64,000 nucleotides of DNA, taken from Sinomicrobium kalidii. GTDB taxonomy: Bacteria > Bacteroidota > Bacteroidia > Flavobacteriales > Flavobacteriaceae. The stretch is taken from contig NZ_CP089211.1 in the NCBI RefSeq assembly GCF_021183825.1, positions 5,252,501-5,316,500 on the forward strand, in the 5' to 3' direction. The notes beneath the pieces were generated by a model. That model saw only the letters and a program-made list of their open reading frames with translations. It was not told the origin of the DNA and did not search any database. This document shows positions 34,687 to 44,966 of this stretch, piece after piece (within the stretch, counting starts at the first letter, position 1; the number at the start of each line of letters is the position of its first letter). The position numbers were made by a program, and so were the translations under genes.

Positions 34687-35190
34687 TTAATTTTCAAAAG
34701 CCCAGTCCATCACAAAATCGTCCATGACGTAGCCGTTACCGATAGGAATGACCTCTTCGGCCGTCTTTTTAAAGCCCGTCCTTTCATAAAAGCCTATAGC
34801 CGGGTTATACTTGTTTACATTAAGGGAAAGTACGGTATCGCCCGCTTCCCTTGCCACCGCCACACCCTTTCGGATAAGCTTTTTCCCGACCCCCTTGCCC
34901 TGGGCTTCAGGTAAAATATAGATTTTGTGTATTTTCGTTTTTGAAGTGCTCTGATACCCTGTTTCACATCCCATAAAACCGAGGTAAACATCGCCTTCCC
35001 CCGCCAGGAAAAAGCGGTGCCCTCTTTCCGTCAGTTGTTCGGTAAGGGAAGTTGTACTGTACATCATTTCCAGCATATAGGCAATCTGCTGTTCTGTCAG
35101 GATATCCTTAAACGTATCGGGCCAGGTACGGTAAGCGATCTGCTGAATGAGCGGAACATCCCCGGCAAAAGCTTCACGAATTTCTATCAT
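34687..35190 (-). CDS. GNAT-family N-acetyltransferase
   Basis: A 167-residue acetyl-CoA-dependent acyltransferase. Start ATG 35190 (MIEIREAFAGDVPLIQQIAY) matches the usual GNAT N-terminus; an earlier in-frame ATG at 35268 would add residues encoded by a palindromic repeat. The acetyl-CoA-binding motif is KIYILPEAQGKGVGKKLIRKG, followed by LNVNKYNPAIGFYERTGFKK. The resemblance is to RimI-like/spermidine-type GNAT proteins, but the substrate is not identifiable. It is 106 bp beyond the start of no other gene on this strand and is followed by the AT-rich gap. Confidence 0.85.
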   Translation of the reverse strand: MIEIREAFAGDVPLIQQIAYRTWPDTFKDILTEQQIAYMLEMMYSTTSLTEQLTERGHRFFLAGEGDVYLGFMGCETGYQSTSKTKIHKIYILPEAQGKGVGKKLIRKGVAVAREAGDTVLSLNVNKYNPAIGFYERTGFKKTAEEVIPIGNGYVMDDFVMDWAFEN

Positions 35191-35206
35191 GGATTTGGTT
35201 GTTGGA

Positions 35207-35244
35207 TCTCCCCCGCTTTCGGTATCTCTTTCCGAAGGGGGAGA
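35207..35244. repeat. Palindromic GGGGGAGA hairpin repeat
   Basis: TCTCCCCCGCTTTCGG (35207-35222) pairs with CCGAAGGGGGAGA (35232-35244) with a small bulge. It sits 17 bp before the GNAT start and could act as a leader hairpin for that gene or as a terminator-like structure for the upstream gene, though no long T-run follows on the minus strand. It looks like a mobile palindromic repeat. Confidence 0.6.
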
Positions 35245-35296
35245 AATTGGTCGTCTTTTATACGTCATCTCACCATCAAATTACCGCATTGGCACA

Positions 35297-36841
35297 TTAT
35301 CGCACCAGTTTGCGGGCTTTTTCCTCTATGATCTGCCCCACGGGCTTGTTCTCAATCTTGCTTTCCAGCCAGGAAATAATATCCAGGTAAAGGAATGCCC
35401 TTCTTTCATAAGGGTCGTTGTCCAGTTCCTTGAAACGCGCGTGCAGTTTTCTGAACTCCCCTTTCAGCTCGTGCGGATAAATATTCCCGAGGTTTCGAAG
35501 GAATTTGATCATTTCTTTCTGAACCTCGTGCAGGTCGTTCATTTTCAGCAAGAATTTATAGGTGCTTTTTAGCTGCACATCGAGGTGATAGTCCATTCCC
35601 GCTTCGTAATGGGCCACCAGGCTGAGCACACGGGAAAAACACATCAGGTCCTCACGCATGGTAAGGTTCTTGTTGTCGATGATCTTTTTCAGGTAGGCAA
35701 TACACATCCTGTTGTCCCCCGCTCCGAAATACATACTGGCGATCTTGTAATAAAAGACCATGACGTGGTGTTCGTCTATCCTGTCGCGGTGTTCCTTCAG
35801 CTTTTTCAGGATGTCATCCACCAGTGACAGCCCTTCCTTAAAGGAACCTTCTACAAAATGCAGGTTCAGTTTGTTGGTATAGATGTAGAGAAAGGAAAGC
35901 GACAATACATTATCGTTCTTGGGGAATGGTTTGGAAGCAATGACCGTTTCGAGTTTATTCAATACCACTTTAAACTGGGTTTTGTACTTCAGCATAAAGA
36001 GCGACTCCATCAGGTAGTTGTTCGCCTTCAGGTAAAACACCGGATTGAGGTAGATCATCTGTTCGTTCTCGTAGAACAGGTCTGTGAGCTTACTGGCATA
36101 TTTAAAACAGGAAAGGAAATCCTGCGTAAGGAAACTATACCAAAGGTGGGCCTTGTACAACCACAGCCTTTCACGAAACCCCAGGTTTTCCAGCTTGCAT
36201 TTGGGCAGACGGGAATGAAAGTATTCCGTAATACGCCGGTTTTCTTCATCACTCTTCACATAGCCCGATTTGAGTAAAATACCGTAAAGTTGCAGTGAAA
36301 GGTTAGACAGCCGGCTGGCAATAACATTTTGCATGCTCAGCTCCTTGGCCTGTACGGCAAGTTCATCGGCCCGCCCCACTATACTGCGGGTGATATACTG
36401 GGTTTCGATAATTTTTTCAAACTCCACGATCTCGTAAGCTATGTTCTTTTCCTGGTTTTCTATGGCAAGGGCTTTCGCCTTTTCCAGTATTTTAAGGCTT
36501 TGCCTGTATAACCCCTTGTGATAAAGTATGGTGGCGAAATCCAGCTGTTCGCGGACCTGTATCCTTACATTCTGGTTTACGGGATTCAGGCGGAGGCTCA
36601 CCAGCACCTGTTTATACAAATGCGCCTTGAGGTTAGATAACTGTTGTTTTTTAACAATACCGCTTTTCAGGATCTCCCTTTCATTATAATCGTGCATTTT
36701 GTCCAGCAGGTTAAAAAGAGCCAGGAATTTGGCATCGGCGTTAACGCCTAATCGGTTAACATACAGTTTGAATTGTCTCTTTTCAGACTTGGAAAGGGAT
36801 TTAATCAAAACAAACAATGAATCTTTTTGTGCATTTGTCAT
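35297..36841 (-). CDS. Conserved flavobacterial protein of unknown function, helical-repeat type
   Basis: A 514-residue, almost wholly helical, Lys- and Leu-rich protein without signal peptide or membrane segment. The N-terminus is MTNAQKDSLFVLIKSLSKSE, and KSEKRQFKLYVNRL follows immediately. Successive 30-45-residue helix pairs such as YHKGLYRQSLKILEKAKALA and YFGAGDNRMCIAYLKKIIDN suggest TPR-like repeats, so a scaffold or protein-interaction role is plausible. I recognise it only as a protein commonly seen in Flavobacteriia. It is divergent from leuA across 155 bp, with no evident link to leucine synthesis. Confidence 0.7.
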   Translation of the reverse strand: MTNAQKDSLFVLIKSLSKSEKRQFKLYVNRLGVNADAKFLALFNLLDKMHDYNEREILKSGIVKKQQLSNLKAHLYKQVLVSLRLNPVNQNVRIQVREQLDFATILYHKGLYRQSLKILEKAKALAIENQEKNIAYEIVEFEKIIETQYITRSIVGRADELAVQAKELSMQNVIASRLSNLSLQLYGILLKSGYVKSDEENRRITEYFHSRLPKCKLENLGFRERLWLYKAHLWYSFLTQDFLSCFKYASKLTDLFYENEQMIYLNPVFYLKANNYLMESLFMLKYKTQFKVVLNKLETVIASKPFPKNDNVLSLSFLYIYTNKLNLHFVEGSFKEGLSLVDDILKKLKEHRDRIDEHHVMVFYYKIASMYFGAGDNRMCIAYLKKIIDNKNLTMREDLMCFSRVLSLVAHYEAGMDYHLDVQLKSTYKFLLKMNDLHEVQKEMIKFLRNLGNIYPHELKGEFRKLHARFKELDNDPYERRAFLYLDIISWLESKIENKPVGQIIEEKARKLVR

Positions 36842-36900
36842 TGTAATAAAATGGGTATTAAAAACCTAATTATCAAATTGTTAAGTTTTATATTTTTTTG

Positions 36901-36917
36901 TTAAGCATTGTAAAGCA
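36901..36917 (+). promoter_or_regulatory. 17-bp direct repeat upstream of leuA (copy 1)
   Basis: TTAAGCATTGTAAAGCA, found again exactly at 38214-38230 upstream of leuC. It is 79 bp before the leuA start. A shared operator or promoter-proximal element is the simplest explanation. A short Leu/Ile-rich reading frame (36851-36904) ends just before it, but no terminator follows. Confidence 0.5.
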
Positions 36918-36996
36918 CCACAACAGAAACCCTTTGTTTGAATTTGCAAAATATAAATTCGTATTAGAAAAATAAAATTAAGCCTAATAATTTGAC

Positions 36997-38169
36997 ATGA
37001 GTAAAGAAAAAGTACAAATCTTTGACACAACGCTCCGAGATGGCGAACAAGTCCCCGGATGCAAGCTGAATACCAATCAGAAACTGGTAATCGCTGAGCG
37101 CCTGGACGAACTTGGAGTGGACGTCATAGAGGCCGGATTCCCCATTTCCAGCCCGGGAGATTTTACATCGGTCGTCGAAATAGCAAAGTTAGTGAAAAAT
37201 GCAACGGTGTGCGGGCTCACCAGGGCGGTAAAAAAAGATATTGAAGTTGCTGCGGAAGCCCTGAAATTTGCTAAAAAGCCCCGTATACATACCGGGATAG
37301 GCACTTCGGATTCACATATTAAATACAAGTTCAAGGCCACCCGTGAGGAGATCATAGAACGCGCCGTCACCGCCGTAGCCTACGCCAGGACATTCGTGGA
37401 TGACGTGGAATTCTATGCTGAAGATGCCGGGCGTACCGACAATGAGTTCCTGGCACGTGTATGCGAGGCTGTCGTAGCAGCAGGGGCCACCGTGCTCAAC
37501 ATTCCGGATACCACCGGGTACTGCCTGCCCGAAGAATACGGCGCCAAGATCAAATACCTGCGCGAAAACGTAAAGGACATAGACAAAGCCATTATCTCCT
37601 GCCACTGCCACAACGACCTTGGCCTGGCCACTGCCAATTCCATAGCCGCGGTTACTAACGGTGCAAGACAGATCGAATGTACCATAAACGGCGTGGGAGA
37701 ACGCGCCGGGAATACCTCGCTGGAAGAAGTGGTGATGATCCTTCGCCAGCACCCCACCCTCAATCTCGATACCAATATCAACTCCAGGTTACTGTACGAC
37801 ACCAGCAAAATGGTATCTGAAGGTATGGGCATGCCCGTACAGCCCAACAAGGCCATTGTAGGGGCCAATGCCTTTGCCCACAGTTCCGGTATCCACCAGG
37901 ACGGGGTGATCAAAAACAGGGAAACCTATGAGATCATAGACCCTGCCGATGTAGGGGTTACCGAATCTGCCATTGTACTCACCGCCAGGAGCGGACGTGC
38001 AGCACTGGCCTTCAGGGCCAAAAAGGTGGGGTATGAACTTACCAAACTACAATTGGATGATGTGTACCGGGAATTCCTGAAATTCGCCGACAGGAAAAAA
38101 GAGGTACTGGACGATGATATTCATCAGATCATGAATGTGTGTAAAATAACCGAAGCCAGGGCAGTATAA
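36997..38169 (+). CDS. leuA: 2-isopropylmalate synthase, short form
   Basis: A 390-residue enzyme condensing acetyl-CoA with 2-oxoisovalerate, the first step of leucine synthesis. The HMGL-like barrel begins [17 protein letters not shown], with the metal ligand [16 protein letters not shown] and the signature [17 protein letters not shown]. Classical LeuA is about 510-520 residues and ends in a leucine-binding regulatory domain; here the protein ends after the catalytic and accessory subdomains, so leucine feedback through that domain is not expected. It is followed by leuC, leuD and leuB on the same strand, which settles the assignment against homocitrate or citramalate synthase. The 125-bp gap to leuC carries the repeat. 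Confidence 0.9.
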   Translation: MSKEKVQIFDTTLRDGEQVPGCKLNTNQKLVIAERLDELGVDVIEAGFPISSPGDFTSVVEIAKLVKNATVCGLTRAVKKDIEVAAEALKFAKKPRIHTGIGTSDSHIKYKFKATREEIIERAVTAVAYARTFVDDVEFYAEDAGRTDNEFLARVCEAVVAAGATVLNIPDTTGYCLPEEYGAKIKYLRENVKDIDKAIISCHCHNDLGLATANSIAAVTNGARQIECTINGVGERAGNTSLEEVVMILRQHPTLNLDTNINSRLLYDTSKMVSEGMGMPVQPNKAIVGANAFAHSSGIHQDGVIKNRETYEIIDPADVGVTESAIVLTARSGRAALAFRAKKVGYELTKLQLDDVYREFLKFADRKKEVLDDDIHQIMNVCKITEARAV

Positions 38170-38213
38170 ATAAAGGTCAGATTATAAAGCGAATAACTTA
38201 AACTAACTATAAC

Positions 38214-38230
38214 TTAAGCATTGTAAAGCA
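38214..38230 (+). promoter_or_regulatory. 17-bp direct repeat upstream of leuC (copy 2)
   Basis: An exact copy of TTAAGCATTGTAAAGCA from 36901-36917, here 65 bp before the leuC start. In both places it lies in otherwise unrelated sequence, which argues for selection rather than a longer duplication. leuC-leuD-leuB may therefore be a separate, co-regulated transcript. Confidence 0.5.
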
Positions 38231-38294
38231 TCCCCTTTTTAACCCCCTGAACCCCTAACCTGCCCTCTGGTATGCAACTAAAGTAAAAAAACGA

Positions 38295-39695
38295 ATGAAG
38301 AAGACATTATTTGATAAAGTTTGGGACAGCCATGTGGTCGATTCTATAGAGAATGGACCACAAATCTTATATATAGATAAACATTTAATACACGAGGTTA
38401 CCAGTCCGCAGGCCTTTGCCGAACTGGAACAGCGGGATATTCCCGTTTTTCGTCCGGATCAGATCGTAGCCACGGCAGACCACAACGTGCCTACCCTGAA
38501 CCAGCACCTGCCCATCAAGGATGCCCTGTCGAGGAACCAGGTGGAACAGCTTACACAGAACTGTGAAAAGCACGGTATTACCCTGTATGGCCTCGGTCAT
38601 AAATATCAGGGTATCGTTCATGTCATGGCCCCCGAACTCGGAATAACGCAACCCGGGATGACCATGGTATGCGGAGACAGCCACACCTCTACACACGGAG
38701 CCTTCGGGACTATTGCTTTCGGTATAGGCACCAGCCAGGTGGCACAGGTATTTGCCAGCCAGTGCCTGCTGTTGTCAAAGCCTAAAAAGATGCGCATAAA
38801 CGTCAACGGCAAACTGAAAAAAGGCGTACTGCCCAAAGACGTCATTCTCTACATCATAGCTAAGCTGGGTACCAATTCCGGTACCGGGTATTTCGCGGAA
38901 TACGCCGGGGATGTTTTTGAAAACATGAGCATGGAAGGCCGTATGACCGTATGCAACATGAGCATAGAAATGGGAGCCCGCGGTGGTATGATAGCCCCGG
39001 ACGAAACCACTTTTGAATATGTAAAAGGAAAAGAATTTGCCCCCGAAGGCGAGGAATTCGATAAAAAAGTAGCCTACTGGAAAACGCTTAAAACCGACGA
39101 AGGCGCTGTTTTTGACAAGGAATACACTTTTGATGCCGAAGATATCGCCCCGATGGTCACCTACGGAACAAACCCCGGAATGGGCATTAAAATAGACGGG
39201 CACATCCCCGAACTGAACGATGTTTCCTTTGAAAAATCGCTACAGTACATGGGATTTGAAAAAGGGGAAACCCTGCTCGGCAAACCCATAAACTATGTGT
39301 TCATAGGAAGTTGTACCAATTCCCGTATCGAGGATTTCCGCATAGCGGCCGATTACATAAAGGGAAAACAGAAAGCCGCCAATGTAAACGCCCTTATCGT
39401 ACCCGGTTCGCAACAGGTGGCCAAACAGATCGAAGACGAAGGTTTAAAAGAAGTCTTCGAAGAAGCCGGTTTTGTGTTGCGCCAGCCCGGTTGTTCAGCC
39501 TGCCTGGCCATGAATGACGACAAGATCCCTGCGGGAGAATATTGCGTATCGACCTCCAACCGGAATTTCGAAGGCCGCCAGGGACAAGGGGCAAGGACCA
39601 TACTGGCAAGCCCCCTTATAGCAGTTGCAACTGCGGTAAAAGGGGTTATAGCAGCCCCGTATGAAGAAGAAAAAGTAGCCGCTTTAGCGGATTAA
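38295..39695 (+). CDS. leuC: 3-isopropylmalate dehydratase large subunit
   Basis: A 466-residue aconitase-family subunit that isomerises 2- to 3-isopropylmalate together with LeuD. The 4Fe-4S ligands are in [19 protein letters not shown] and [44 protein letters not shown] is the usual aconitase signature. Length is exactly that of bacterial LeuC. It starts with [14 protein letters not shown], a typical LeuC N-terminus. The gap to leuD is 77 bp and contains a 22-bp perfect palindrome. Confidence 0.97.
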   Translation: MKKTLFDKVWDSHVVDSIENGPQILYIDKHLIHEVTSPQAFAELEQRDIPVFRPDQIVATADHNVPTLNQHLPIKDALSRNQVEQLTQNCEKHGITLYGLGHKYQGIVHVMAPELGITQPGMTMVCGDSHTSTHGAFGTIAFGIGTSQVAQVFASQCLLLSKPKKMRINVNGKLKKGVLPKDVILYIIAKLGTNSGTGYFAEYAGDVFENMSMEGRMTVCNMSIEMGARGGMIAPDETTFEYVKGKEFAPEGEEFDKKVAYWKTLKTDEGAVFDKEYTFDAEDIAPMVTYGTNPGMGIKIDGHIPELNDVSFEKSLQYMGFEKGETLLGKPINYVFIGSCTNSRIEDFRIAADYIKGKQKAANVNALIVPGSQQVAKQIEDEGLKEVFEEAGFVLRQPGCSACLAMNDDKIPAGEYCVSTSNRNFEGRQGQGARTILASPLIAVATAVKGVIAAPYEEEKVAALAD

Positions 39696-39714
39696 CGTAT
39701 ATTAATTTAACGTA

Positions 39715-39736
39715 GAGACACACGGCCGTGTGTCTC
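39715..39736. repeat. CACGGCCGTG palindrome, copy 1
   Basis: A perfect 22-bp palindrome, GAGACACACGG followed by its inverse, lies between leuC and leuD. Related palindromes are at 49831-49846 (degenerate) and 55072-55099 (28 bp perfect). They are REP-type intergenic repeats. Here it lies inside an operon, so it could stabilise the upstream mRNA end. Confidence 0.8.
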
Positions 39737-39772
39737 CAACGAGAAGGGATAATAAGCCCAAAAAGATTAAAA

Positions 39773-40369
39773 ATGGAAAAATTCATAACCCATACCTCAA
39801 AGGCAATACCATTGCCCATAGAAAATATAGATACCGACCAGATTATTCCGGCCCGTTTCCTCAAGGCCACAAACAAGGCCGGGTTTGGCGAAAACCTTTT
39901 CCGGGACTGGCGATATAACAAGGACGGCTCCCCGAACGCGTCCTTTACCCTCAACGATAGCCGGTATAGTGGTACCATTCTTATTGCCGGGGATAATTTC
40001 GGCTGCGGTTCCAGCCGGGAACACGCGGCATGGGCATTGGCCGACTACGGACTAAAAGTCATCGTGTCCAGTTATTTTGCCGATATATTCAAGGGAAACG
40101 CGCTGAACAACGGGCTGTTACCCGTACAGGTCTCTCCCGAATATCTAAAGGAACTGTTCGCTGCCGTAGAAAACGATCCCGAAACGGAAATACTGGTAAA
40201 CCTGGAAGAGCAGTACATTACCCTGAAAAATTCTGACAAAAAAGAAGCTTTTGAGATCGATGCCTATAAAAAATTGTGCCTCCTCAACGGGTATGACGAT
40301 ATTGATTTTCTCATCAGCAAAAAGGACAAAATAAAAGATTTCGAAAAAGAATTAAAACCGCAGACATGA
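39773..40369 (+). CDS. leuD: 3-isopropylmalate dehydratase small subunit
   Basis: A 198-residue swivel-domain subunit partnering LeuC. ATG 39773 ([30 protein letters not shown]) is chosen because it gives the standard LeuD start; an earlier in-frame ATG at 39728 lies right behind the palindrome and would add 15 odd residues. The core motif [21 protein letters not shown] is diagnostic. It overlaps leuB by 4 bp (ATGA), so the two are translationally coupled. Confidence 0.96.
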   Translation: MEKFITHTSKAIPLPIENIDTDQIIPARFLKATNKAGFGENLFRDWRYNKDGSPNASFTLNDSRYSGTILIAGDNFGCGSSREHAAWALADYGLKVIVSSYFADIFKGNALNNGLLPVQVSPEYLKELFAAVENDPETEILVNLEEQYITLKNSDKKEAFEIDAYKKLCLLNGYDDIDFLISKKDKIKDFEKELKPQT

Positions 40370-41484
40370 AATTGAACATTGCACTTTTACCGGGGGATGG
40401 TATCGGACCGGATGTTGTTGTACAGGCCGTAAAATCCCTGCAGGCCGTGGCCGAAGCCTTTGGCCATACCTTCCACTTTGAAGAAGCCCTGGCCGGGGCC
40501 ATAGCTATTGACAAAACGGGAGACCCGCTGCCGGACGAAACCCTGGAGCTGTGTAAAAAATCGGATGCCGTACTTTTCGGTGCGATAGGAGATCCCAAAT
40601 ACGATAATGATCCCAAGGCCAAAGTGCGTCCGGAACAGGGATTGCTGAAACTCAGAAAGTCACTCGGACTTTTCACCAATATCCGCCCCATAAAAGCTTT
40701 TCCCACACTCATCGACAAATCGCCCTTAAAGAAAGAGATCATCTCCGGAACCGACTTTACCATATACAGGGAACTCACGGGAGGGATCTATTTCGGGGAG
40801 AAAAAGCTGAGCGAAGACGGTACCGTAGCTTCCGACCTTTCCGAGTATTCCGAAGCCGAAATAGAACGCATTGCCCACCTGGCCTTCAAGGCCGCCAGGA
40901 GCAGGAGAAAAAAACTGACCCTGGTAGACAAGGCCAATGTACTGGAAACCTCCAGGTTATGGCGCAGGGTGGTTACCGCACTGGGAAAAAGTTACCCGGA
41001 CGTGGAACTGGACTTCCTTTTTGTGGACAATGCCGCCATGCAGATCATACTTAACCCCAGCCAGTTTGATGTGATCCTCACGGAAAACATGTTCGGCGAT
41101 ATCATCTCCGATGAAGGCAGTGTCATTGGCGGTTCCATCGGATTACTGGCCTCTGCCTCCGTAGGAACCGACAATGCCATGTTCGAACCCATTCACGGCT
41201 CTTATCCGCAGGCCAAAGGTAAAGACATTGCCAACCCGGTGGCGTCCATCCTTTCGGCAGCCATGCTACTGGAACACTTTAACCTCAGGGAAGAGGCCGA
41301 AGCCGTAAAATATGCCGTAGAACGATCGCTGGAACGCGGTGTGGTGACTCCTGACCTGGACAAGGACAGTAAATACGGCACCAACAAAGTGGGTGATTTT
41401 ATAGCTGATTTTATCCTCCATGCCGAGGATACCACCCAAGTGAACAAGGAAAACATAGAATTTGGGCAGTCTACTATTATATAA
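40366..41484 (+). CDS. leuB: 3-isopropylmalate dehydrogenase
   Basis: A 372-residue NAD-dependent oxidative decarboxylase giving 2-oxoisocaproate. Signatures are [18 protein letters not shown] at the N-terminus, [21 protein letters not shown], and [21 protein letters not shown] with the metal-binding aspartates. Length and order (leuA-C-D-B) are normal. The start overlaps the leuD stop in ATGA. An intrinsic terminator at 41521-41555 ends the block. Confidence 0.97.
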   Translation: MKLNIALLPGDGIGPDVVVQAVKSLQAVAEAFGHTFHFEEALAGAIAIDKTGDPLPDETLELCKKSDAVLFGAIGDPKYDNDPKAKVRPEQGLLKLRKSLGLFTNIRPIKAFPTLIDKSPLKKEIISGTDFTIYRELTGGIYFGEKKLSEDGTVASDLSEYSEAEIERIAHLAFKAARSRRKKLTLVDKANVLETSRLWRRVVTALGKSYPDVELDFLFVDNAAMQIILNPSQFDVILTENMFGDIISDEGSVIGGSIGLLASASVGTDNAMFEPIHGSYPQAKGKDIANPVASILSAAMLLEHFNLREEAEAVKYAVERSLERGVVTPDLDKDSKYGTNKVGDFIADFILHAEDTTQVNKENIEFGQSTII

Positions 41485-41520
41485 CAATTTGATTTAGCTA
41501 ACTAAAACTTTCCCAAAGAG

Positions 41521-41555
41521 AAAACCCGGCTTTTAAAAAAACCGGGTTTTTGTTT
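41521..41555 (+). terminator. Intrinsic terminator after leuB
   Basis: AAAACCCGG (41521-41529) pairs with CCGGGTTTT (41542-41550) in a perfect 9-bp stem, followed by TGTTTT. The A-rich left flank lets it also function for the convergent gapN gene on the minus strand. Confidence 0.85.
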
Positions 41556-41595
41556 TATAAACCATACATGTTCTCTTCCTTTTCCGCTTTTGCTT

Positions 41596-43185
41596 TTAAA
41601 GGATATAATCGGTATTTACAAAGTTAGACGCCTTGCTGTCCAGTAATTCATTTAAAATAGCCTTGTTATACGCATTGTCTTTAGAGGCCACAAAGGTACG
41701 CACGGAGAAAGAACGCAGCGCATCGTGCACGCTAAGTGTGCTTACGGCCGAATCTTTTCTCCCCGTAAAAGGATAAACATCCGGACCGCGCTGGCACGAA
41801 CTGTTCAGGTTAACCCGGCATACCAGGTTGACCAGCGTATCGATAAGCTGCGCCAGGGTCTTAATATCCTGCCCGAACAGGCTTACCTGCTGCCCGTAGT
41901 TGGAATCGGCCATGTCATTAAGCGGCTCTGCTATACTTTTAAAAGACAACACAGGGATCACCGGACCAAACTGCTCTTCCTGATAAACCTTCGAATTTTT
42001 ACTTACGGGATAGAGCACCGCCGGGAAAATATAATTTTCTGTCCGCTCCCCGCCTTTTTCATTGATGATCTTTGCCCCTTTGGCCACGGCATCATCTATA
42101 AGTCCCTGTATGTAGTCGGGTTTGCCGGGCTCCGGCAACGGTGTAAGCATTACCCCGGGTTCCCAGGGGTTCCCGAACTTCAGTTCGTCCACACGTTTGG
42201 CAAATCTTTTATTGAATTCGTCCACCACATCCTCATGCACATAAAGCACTTTGAGTGCGGTACACCGCTGGCCGTTGAACGATAGTGTTCCGGAGATACA
42301 TTCATCAATGGCCAGGTCCAGGTCGGCATCAGGCAGTACAATGGCCGGATTTTTGGCTTCCAGTCCGAGTACCAGCCGGAGCCTGTTCTTATTGGGGTGC
42401 TGATCCTGCAGGGCTATCGCAGATTTACTGTTTCCTATCAGTGCCAAAACGTCTATTTCGCCAGTTTTCATTATAGGAGCGGCCACTACTCTTCCCCTGC
42501 CGTAAATAATATTCACCACACCTTTGGGAAAGCTGCTCCTGAAGGCTTCCAGTAACGGGGAAATGAGAAGTACCCCGTGTTTTGCCGGCTTAAAGACCAC
42601 AGTGTTCCCCATGATGAGGGCAGGAATGAGCAGGGCAAAAGTTTCGTTCAGCGGATAGTTATACGGTCCCATACAAAGCACCACACCAAGCGGCCCCCGG
42701 CGAATGTGCGCATACACACCCCCGTGTTTCTTAAAACGGGCGCTGTCGCGGTCCAGTTGCTTGTAATCTTCAATGGTATCATAAATATACTCTACCGTCC
42801 TGTCAAATTCCTTTTCAGAATCGGGCAGGTTCTTTCCTATTTCCCACATGAGGAGCCGTACGACTTCTTCGCGTCTGGTTTTCATCTGGGCAACAAACTT
42901 TTCCATGCACGCAATCCTGTCCACCACCTTCATGGTAGGCCATAGTCCCTGGCCTTTATCATACGCATTACTGGCGGCTTCCAGGGTTTCCAGCGCGGAA
43001 GCTTCATCCATATTGGGTACCTGCCCCAACAAAGTGGGACCATACGCCCCGTTTTCGTTTTTTGTCCGGATGGAAGAATACACTTCGGCAAAATCACCTT
43101 CCCATTTTTTAAGTTCGCCATTGGCCAGGTAGGTATCTTGATGTATTTTATTTTTTATCCTGAATTCGTCTTGTACGGTTTGCAT
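41596..43185 (-). CDS. gapN: NADP-dependent glyceraldehyde-3-phosphate dehydrogenase-like aldehyde dehydrogenase
   Basis: A 529-residue aldehyde dehydrogenase. ATG 43185 ([20 protein letters not shown]) is preferred; an in-frame ATG at 43209 is an alternative. Signatures include [32 protein letters not shown], the glutamate segment [20 protein letters not shown] and the catalytic cysteine in [17 protein letters not shown]. These fit the non-phosphorylating GapN group (oxidising glyceraldehyde-3-phosphate to 3-phosphoglycerate with NADP), here in the longer form found in Bacteroidota. It lies between the converging leu and ilv blocks, with a 455-bp upstream gap, and is probably independently transcribed. 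NADPH supply to KARI is a possible but unproved link. Confidence 0.82.
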   Translation of the reverse strand: MQTVQDEFRIKNKIHQDTYLANGELKKWEGDFAEVYSSIRTKNENGAYGPTLLGQVPNMDEASALETLEAASNAYDKGQGLWPTMKVVDRIACMEKFVAQMKTRREEVVRLLMWEIGKNLPDSEKEFDRTVEYIYDTIEDYKQLDRDSARFKKHGGVYAHIRRGPLGVVLCMGPYNYPLNETFALLIPALIMGNTVVFKPAKHGVLLISPLLEAFRSSFPKGVVNIIYGRGRVVAAPIMKTGEIDVLALIGNSKSAIALQDQHPNKNRLRLVLGLEAKNPAIVLPDADLDLAIDECISGTLSFNGQRCTALKVLYVHEDVVDEFNKRFAKRVDELKFGNPWEPGVMLTPLPEPGKPDYIQGLIDDAVAKGAKIINEKGGERTENYIFPAVLYPVSKNSKVYQEEQFGPVIPVLSFKSIAEPLNDMADSNYGQQVSLFGQDIKTLAQLIDTLVNLVCRVNLNSSCQRGPDVYPFTGRKDSAVSTLSVHDALRSFSVRTFVASKDNAYNKAILNELLDSKASNFVNTDYIL

Positions 43186-43640
43186 ATTTAAAATTAATTG
43201 ATTAGTCAATAAGATTAATGTGAGATCGTGCTAAAAAGTTGTGGATAACGCAAAATTATTGCAATGTTCTAATACGGGAATGAAAAGGTATTGTACATTA
43301 CAGGTTACACGTGGCAGGTTCCTTTACTTATTACGCATAGAAACGCGGAGTATCTCAAAGAAGCGCAAAGATTTTCAATGTATTTCAAAACGTTTCTTCA
43401 GGCAATACAATATCTGAATAAACTTCGCGTAACTTACAACATCTTATAATGAACAGTTCAAGGCTCCACAACCTTAAATTCCGATTTTTTTCGGTATAAT
43501 TCCCGGGGCTTATAGTCCGGGGGCTTACGTCACCTGTCTAACAATACCCGTCATTTTTGGTTGTGATCCGCAATGTATCAACCGGGCAATTAGAGCAATT
43601 GACAAATTCACGCATTGCCGAACTGGCTCATTACCGGATT
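43186..43640. other. Gene-free gap upstream of gapN
   Basis: No credible gene is present in these 455 bp between gapN and the ilvA stop. There is a repeat-like stretch at about 43336-43380 (CGCGGAGTATCTCAAAGAAG) that resembles common intergenic repeats in this phylum, and a C/G-rich stretch at 43500-43520 (CCCGGGG and CCGGGGG). A clear terminator for ilvA was not found. The gapN promoter should lie within the first 150 bp but is not recognisable. Confidence 0.5.
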
Positions 43641-44903
43641 TTATACTAAAAACTGGAACAAATCGGGTTTATTGTTCAGATAATCCCCGTAAAAGTGCCG
43701 GGTTTTCATTCGCTCTATCAAAGGTAACAAATCCTTTTCACTTTTGAGTTCAATCCCTACCACTGCAGGAGCGTCTTCCCGGCTGTGTTTTTTAGTATAC
43801 TGAAAATGTGTAATATCATCATTGGGCCCGAGTATTTCCGCCACAAATTCCTTCAGCGCCCCGGCACGTTGCGGAAACCGTACAATAAAATAGTGTTTGA
43901 GGTTGGCATACAGCAACGCCCGTTCCTTGATCTCTGCCGTACGGGTAATGTCATTATTACTTCCGCTGACCACGCAAACCACATTTTTCCCCCTGATCTC
44001 TTCCTCATACTGGTCGAGCGCAGAGATTGTAAGCGCCCCTGCAGGTTCTACCACGACAGCATCCTTATTGTACAAATCTAAAATGGTCTGGCAAACCTTA
44101 CCTTCGGGTACCGTTATCATATCGTGAAGAAATTGTTTACATATTTCAAAGGTTTTGTCGCCCACACGTTGTACTGACGCACCGTCTACAAATTTTTCTA
44201 TTTCGGTAAGTTCGGTATTCGCATTATTCCGGATGGACATGCTCATGGAAGGTGCTCCTTCGGGCTCCACCCCTATGATCTTGGTTTTTGAGGACAAAAC
44301 ACTGAAAATAGAAGAAACCCCGGAAGCAAGCCCTCCCCCGCCTACGGGAACAAAAAGATAGTCTATGGACATGTTGGCCTGTTCCAGGATTTCGAGTCCG
44401 ACCGTAGCCTGGCCTTCAATGACCTTTTCATCGTCGAAAGGGTGCACAAAAGTCTTGCCCAATCGTTTACATTCGATAAGCGCCGCTTTATTGGAGTCGT
44501 CAAAAGTATCTCCTTGAAGTACGATATCGATCTGGTCTTCCCCGAACATTTTCACCTGCCTTATCTTTTGCTTTGGTGTGGGAGCGGGCATATAAATGGT
44601 TCCTTTTATTCCCAGTTTATTGCAGGACATGGCCACACCCTGTGCATGGTTACCTGCACTGGCGCATACTATTCCCCTGGCTTTTTGATCTTCCGACAGG
44701 GAGCGGATCTTGTTATAAGCCCCCCTGATCTTGTATGATCGTACTACCTGTAAATCTTCCCTTTTCAAAAAGACATTGGCATCGAACTCCCTGGAATAAG
44801 TAAGGCTATGCGTCAAAGGAGTGTTGACTGCAACCCCCTTCAGGGTCTTTGCCGCTTCCTTTACCTGTTCCACTTTTGGTATGTATTTCGTTGTCACGTC
44901 CAT
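43641..44903 (-). CDS. ilvA: Threonine dehydratase (threonine ammonia-lyase), biosynthetic
   Basis: A 420-residue PLP enzyme converting threonine to 2-oxobutyrate for isoleucine synthesis. The PLP lysine is Lys58 in VVRSYKIRGAYNKIRSL; the phosphate loop is in FVPVGGGGLASGVSS. A single C-terminal ACT-like regulatory segment (about 330-420; YFIVRFPQRAGALKEFVAEI) is present, so isoleucine feedback is possible. Length is that of the short biosynthetic form common in Bacteroidota and Firmicutes. It is the last gene of the ilvD-B-N-C-methyltransferase-ilvA run, 63 bp after the methyltransferase, so the attenuator region upstream of ilvD may control it as well. Confidence 0.93.
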   Translation of the reverse strand: MDVTTKYIPKVEQVKEAAKTLKGVAVNTPLTHSLTYSREFDANVFLKREDLQVVRSYKIRGAYNKIRSLSEDQKARGIVCASAGNHAQGVAMSCNKLGIKGTIYMPAPTPKQKIRQVKMFGEDQIDIVLQGDTFDDSNKAALIECKRLGKTFVHPFDDEKVIEGQATVGLEILEQANMSIDYLFVPVGGGGLASGVSSIFSVLSSKTKIIGVEPEGAPSMSMSIRNNANTELTEIEKFVDGASVQRVGDKTFEICKQFLHDMITVPEGKVCQTILDLYNKDAVVVEPAGALTISALDQYEEEIRGKNVVCVVSGSNNDITRTAEIKERALLYANLKHYFIVRFPQRAGALKEFVAEILGPNDDITHFQYTKKHSREDAPAVVGIELKSEKDLLPLIERMKTRHFYGDYLNNKPDLFQFLV

Positions 44904-44966
44904 AAATCCTCAATATGTTTGTAGTTAAATAATTGCCTGTATTTTTCCGGACACAGGCAGGCCCGT

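Noticed and set aside
35207..35268. Extension of the GNAT protein to 35268
   Set aside because: The added residues are encoded by a palindromic repeat and do not fit a GNAT N-terminus.
36851..36904. Short reading frame MGIKNLIIKLLSFIFFC before leuA as a possible Leu leader peptide
   Set aside because: It has four Leu and four Ile in 17 residues, but no intrinsic terminator or alternative hairpin follows before leuA, and AT-rich sequence produces such frames by chance.
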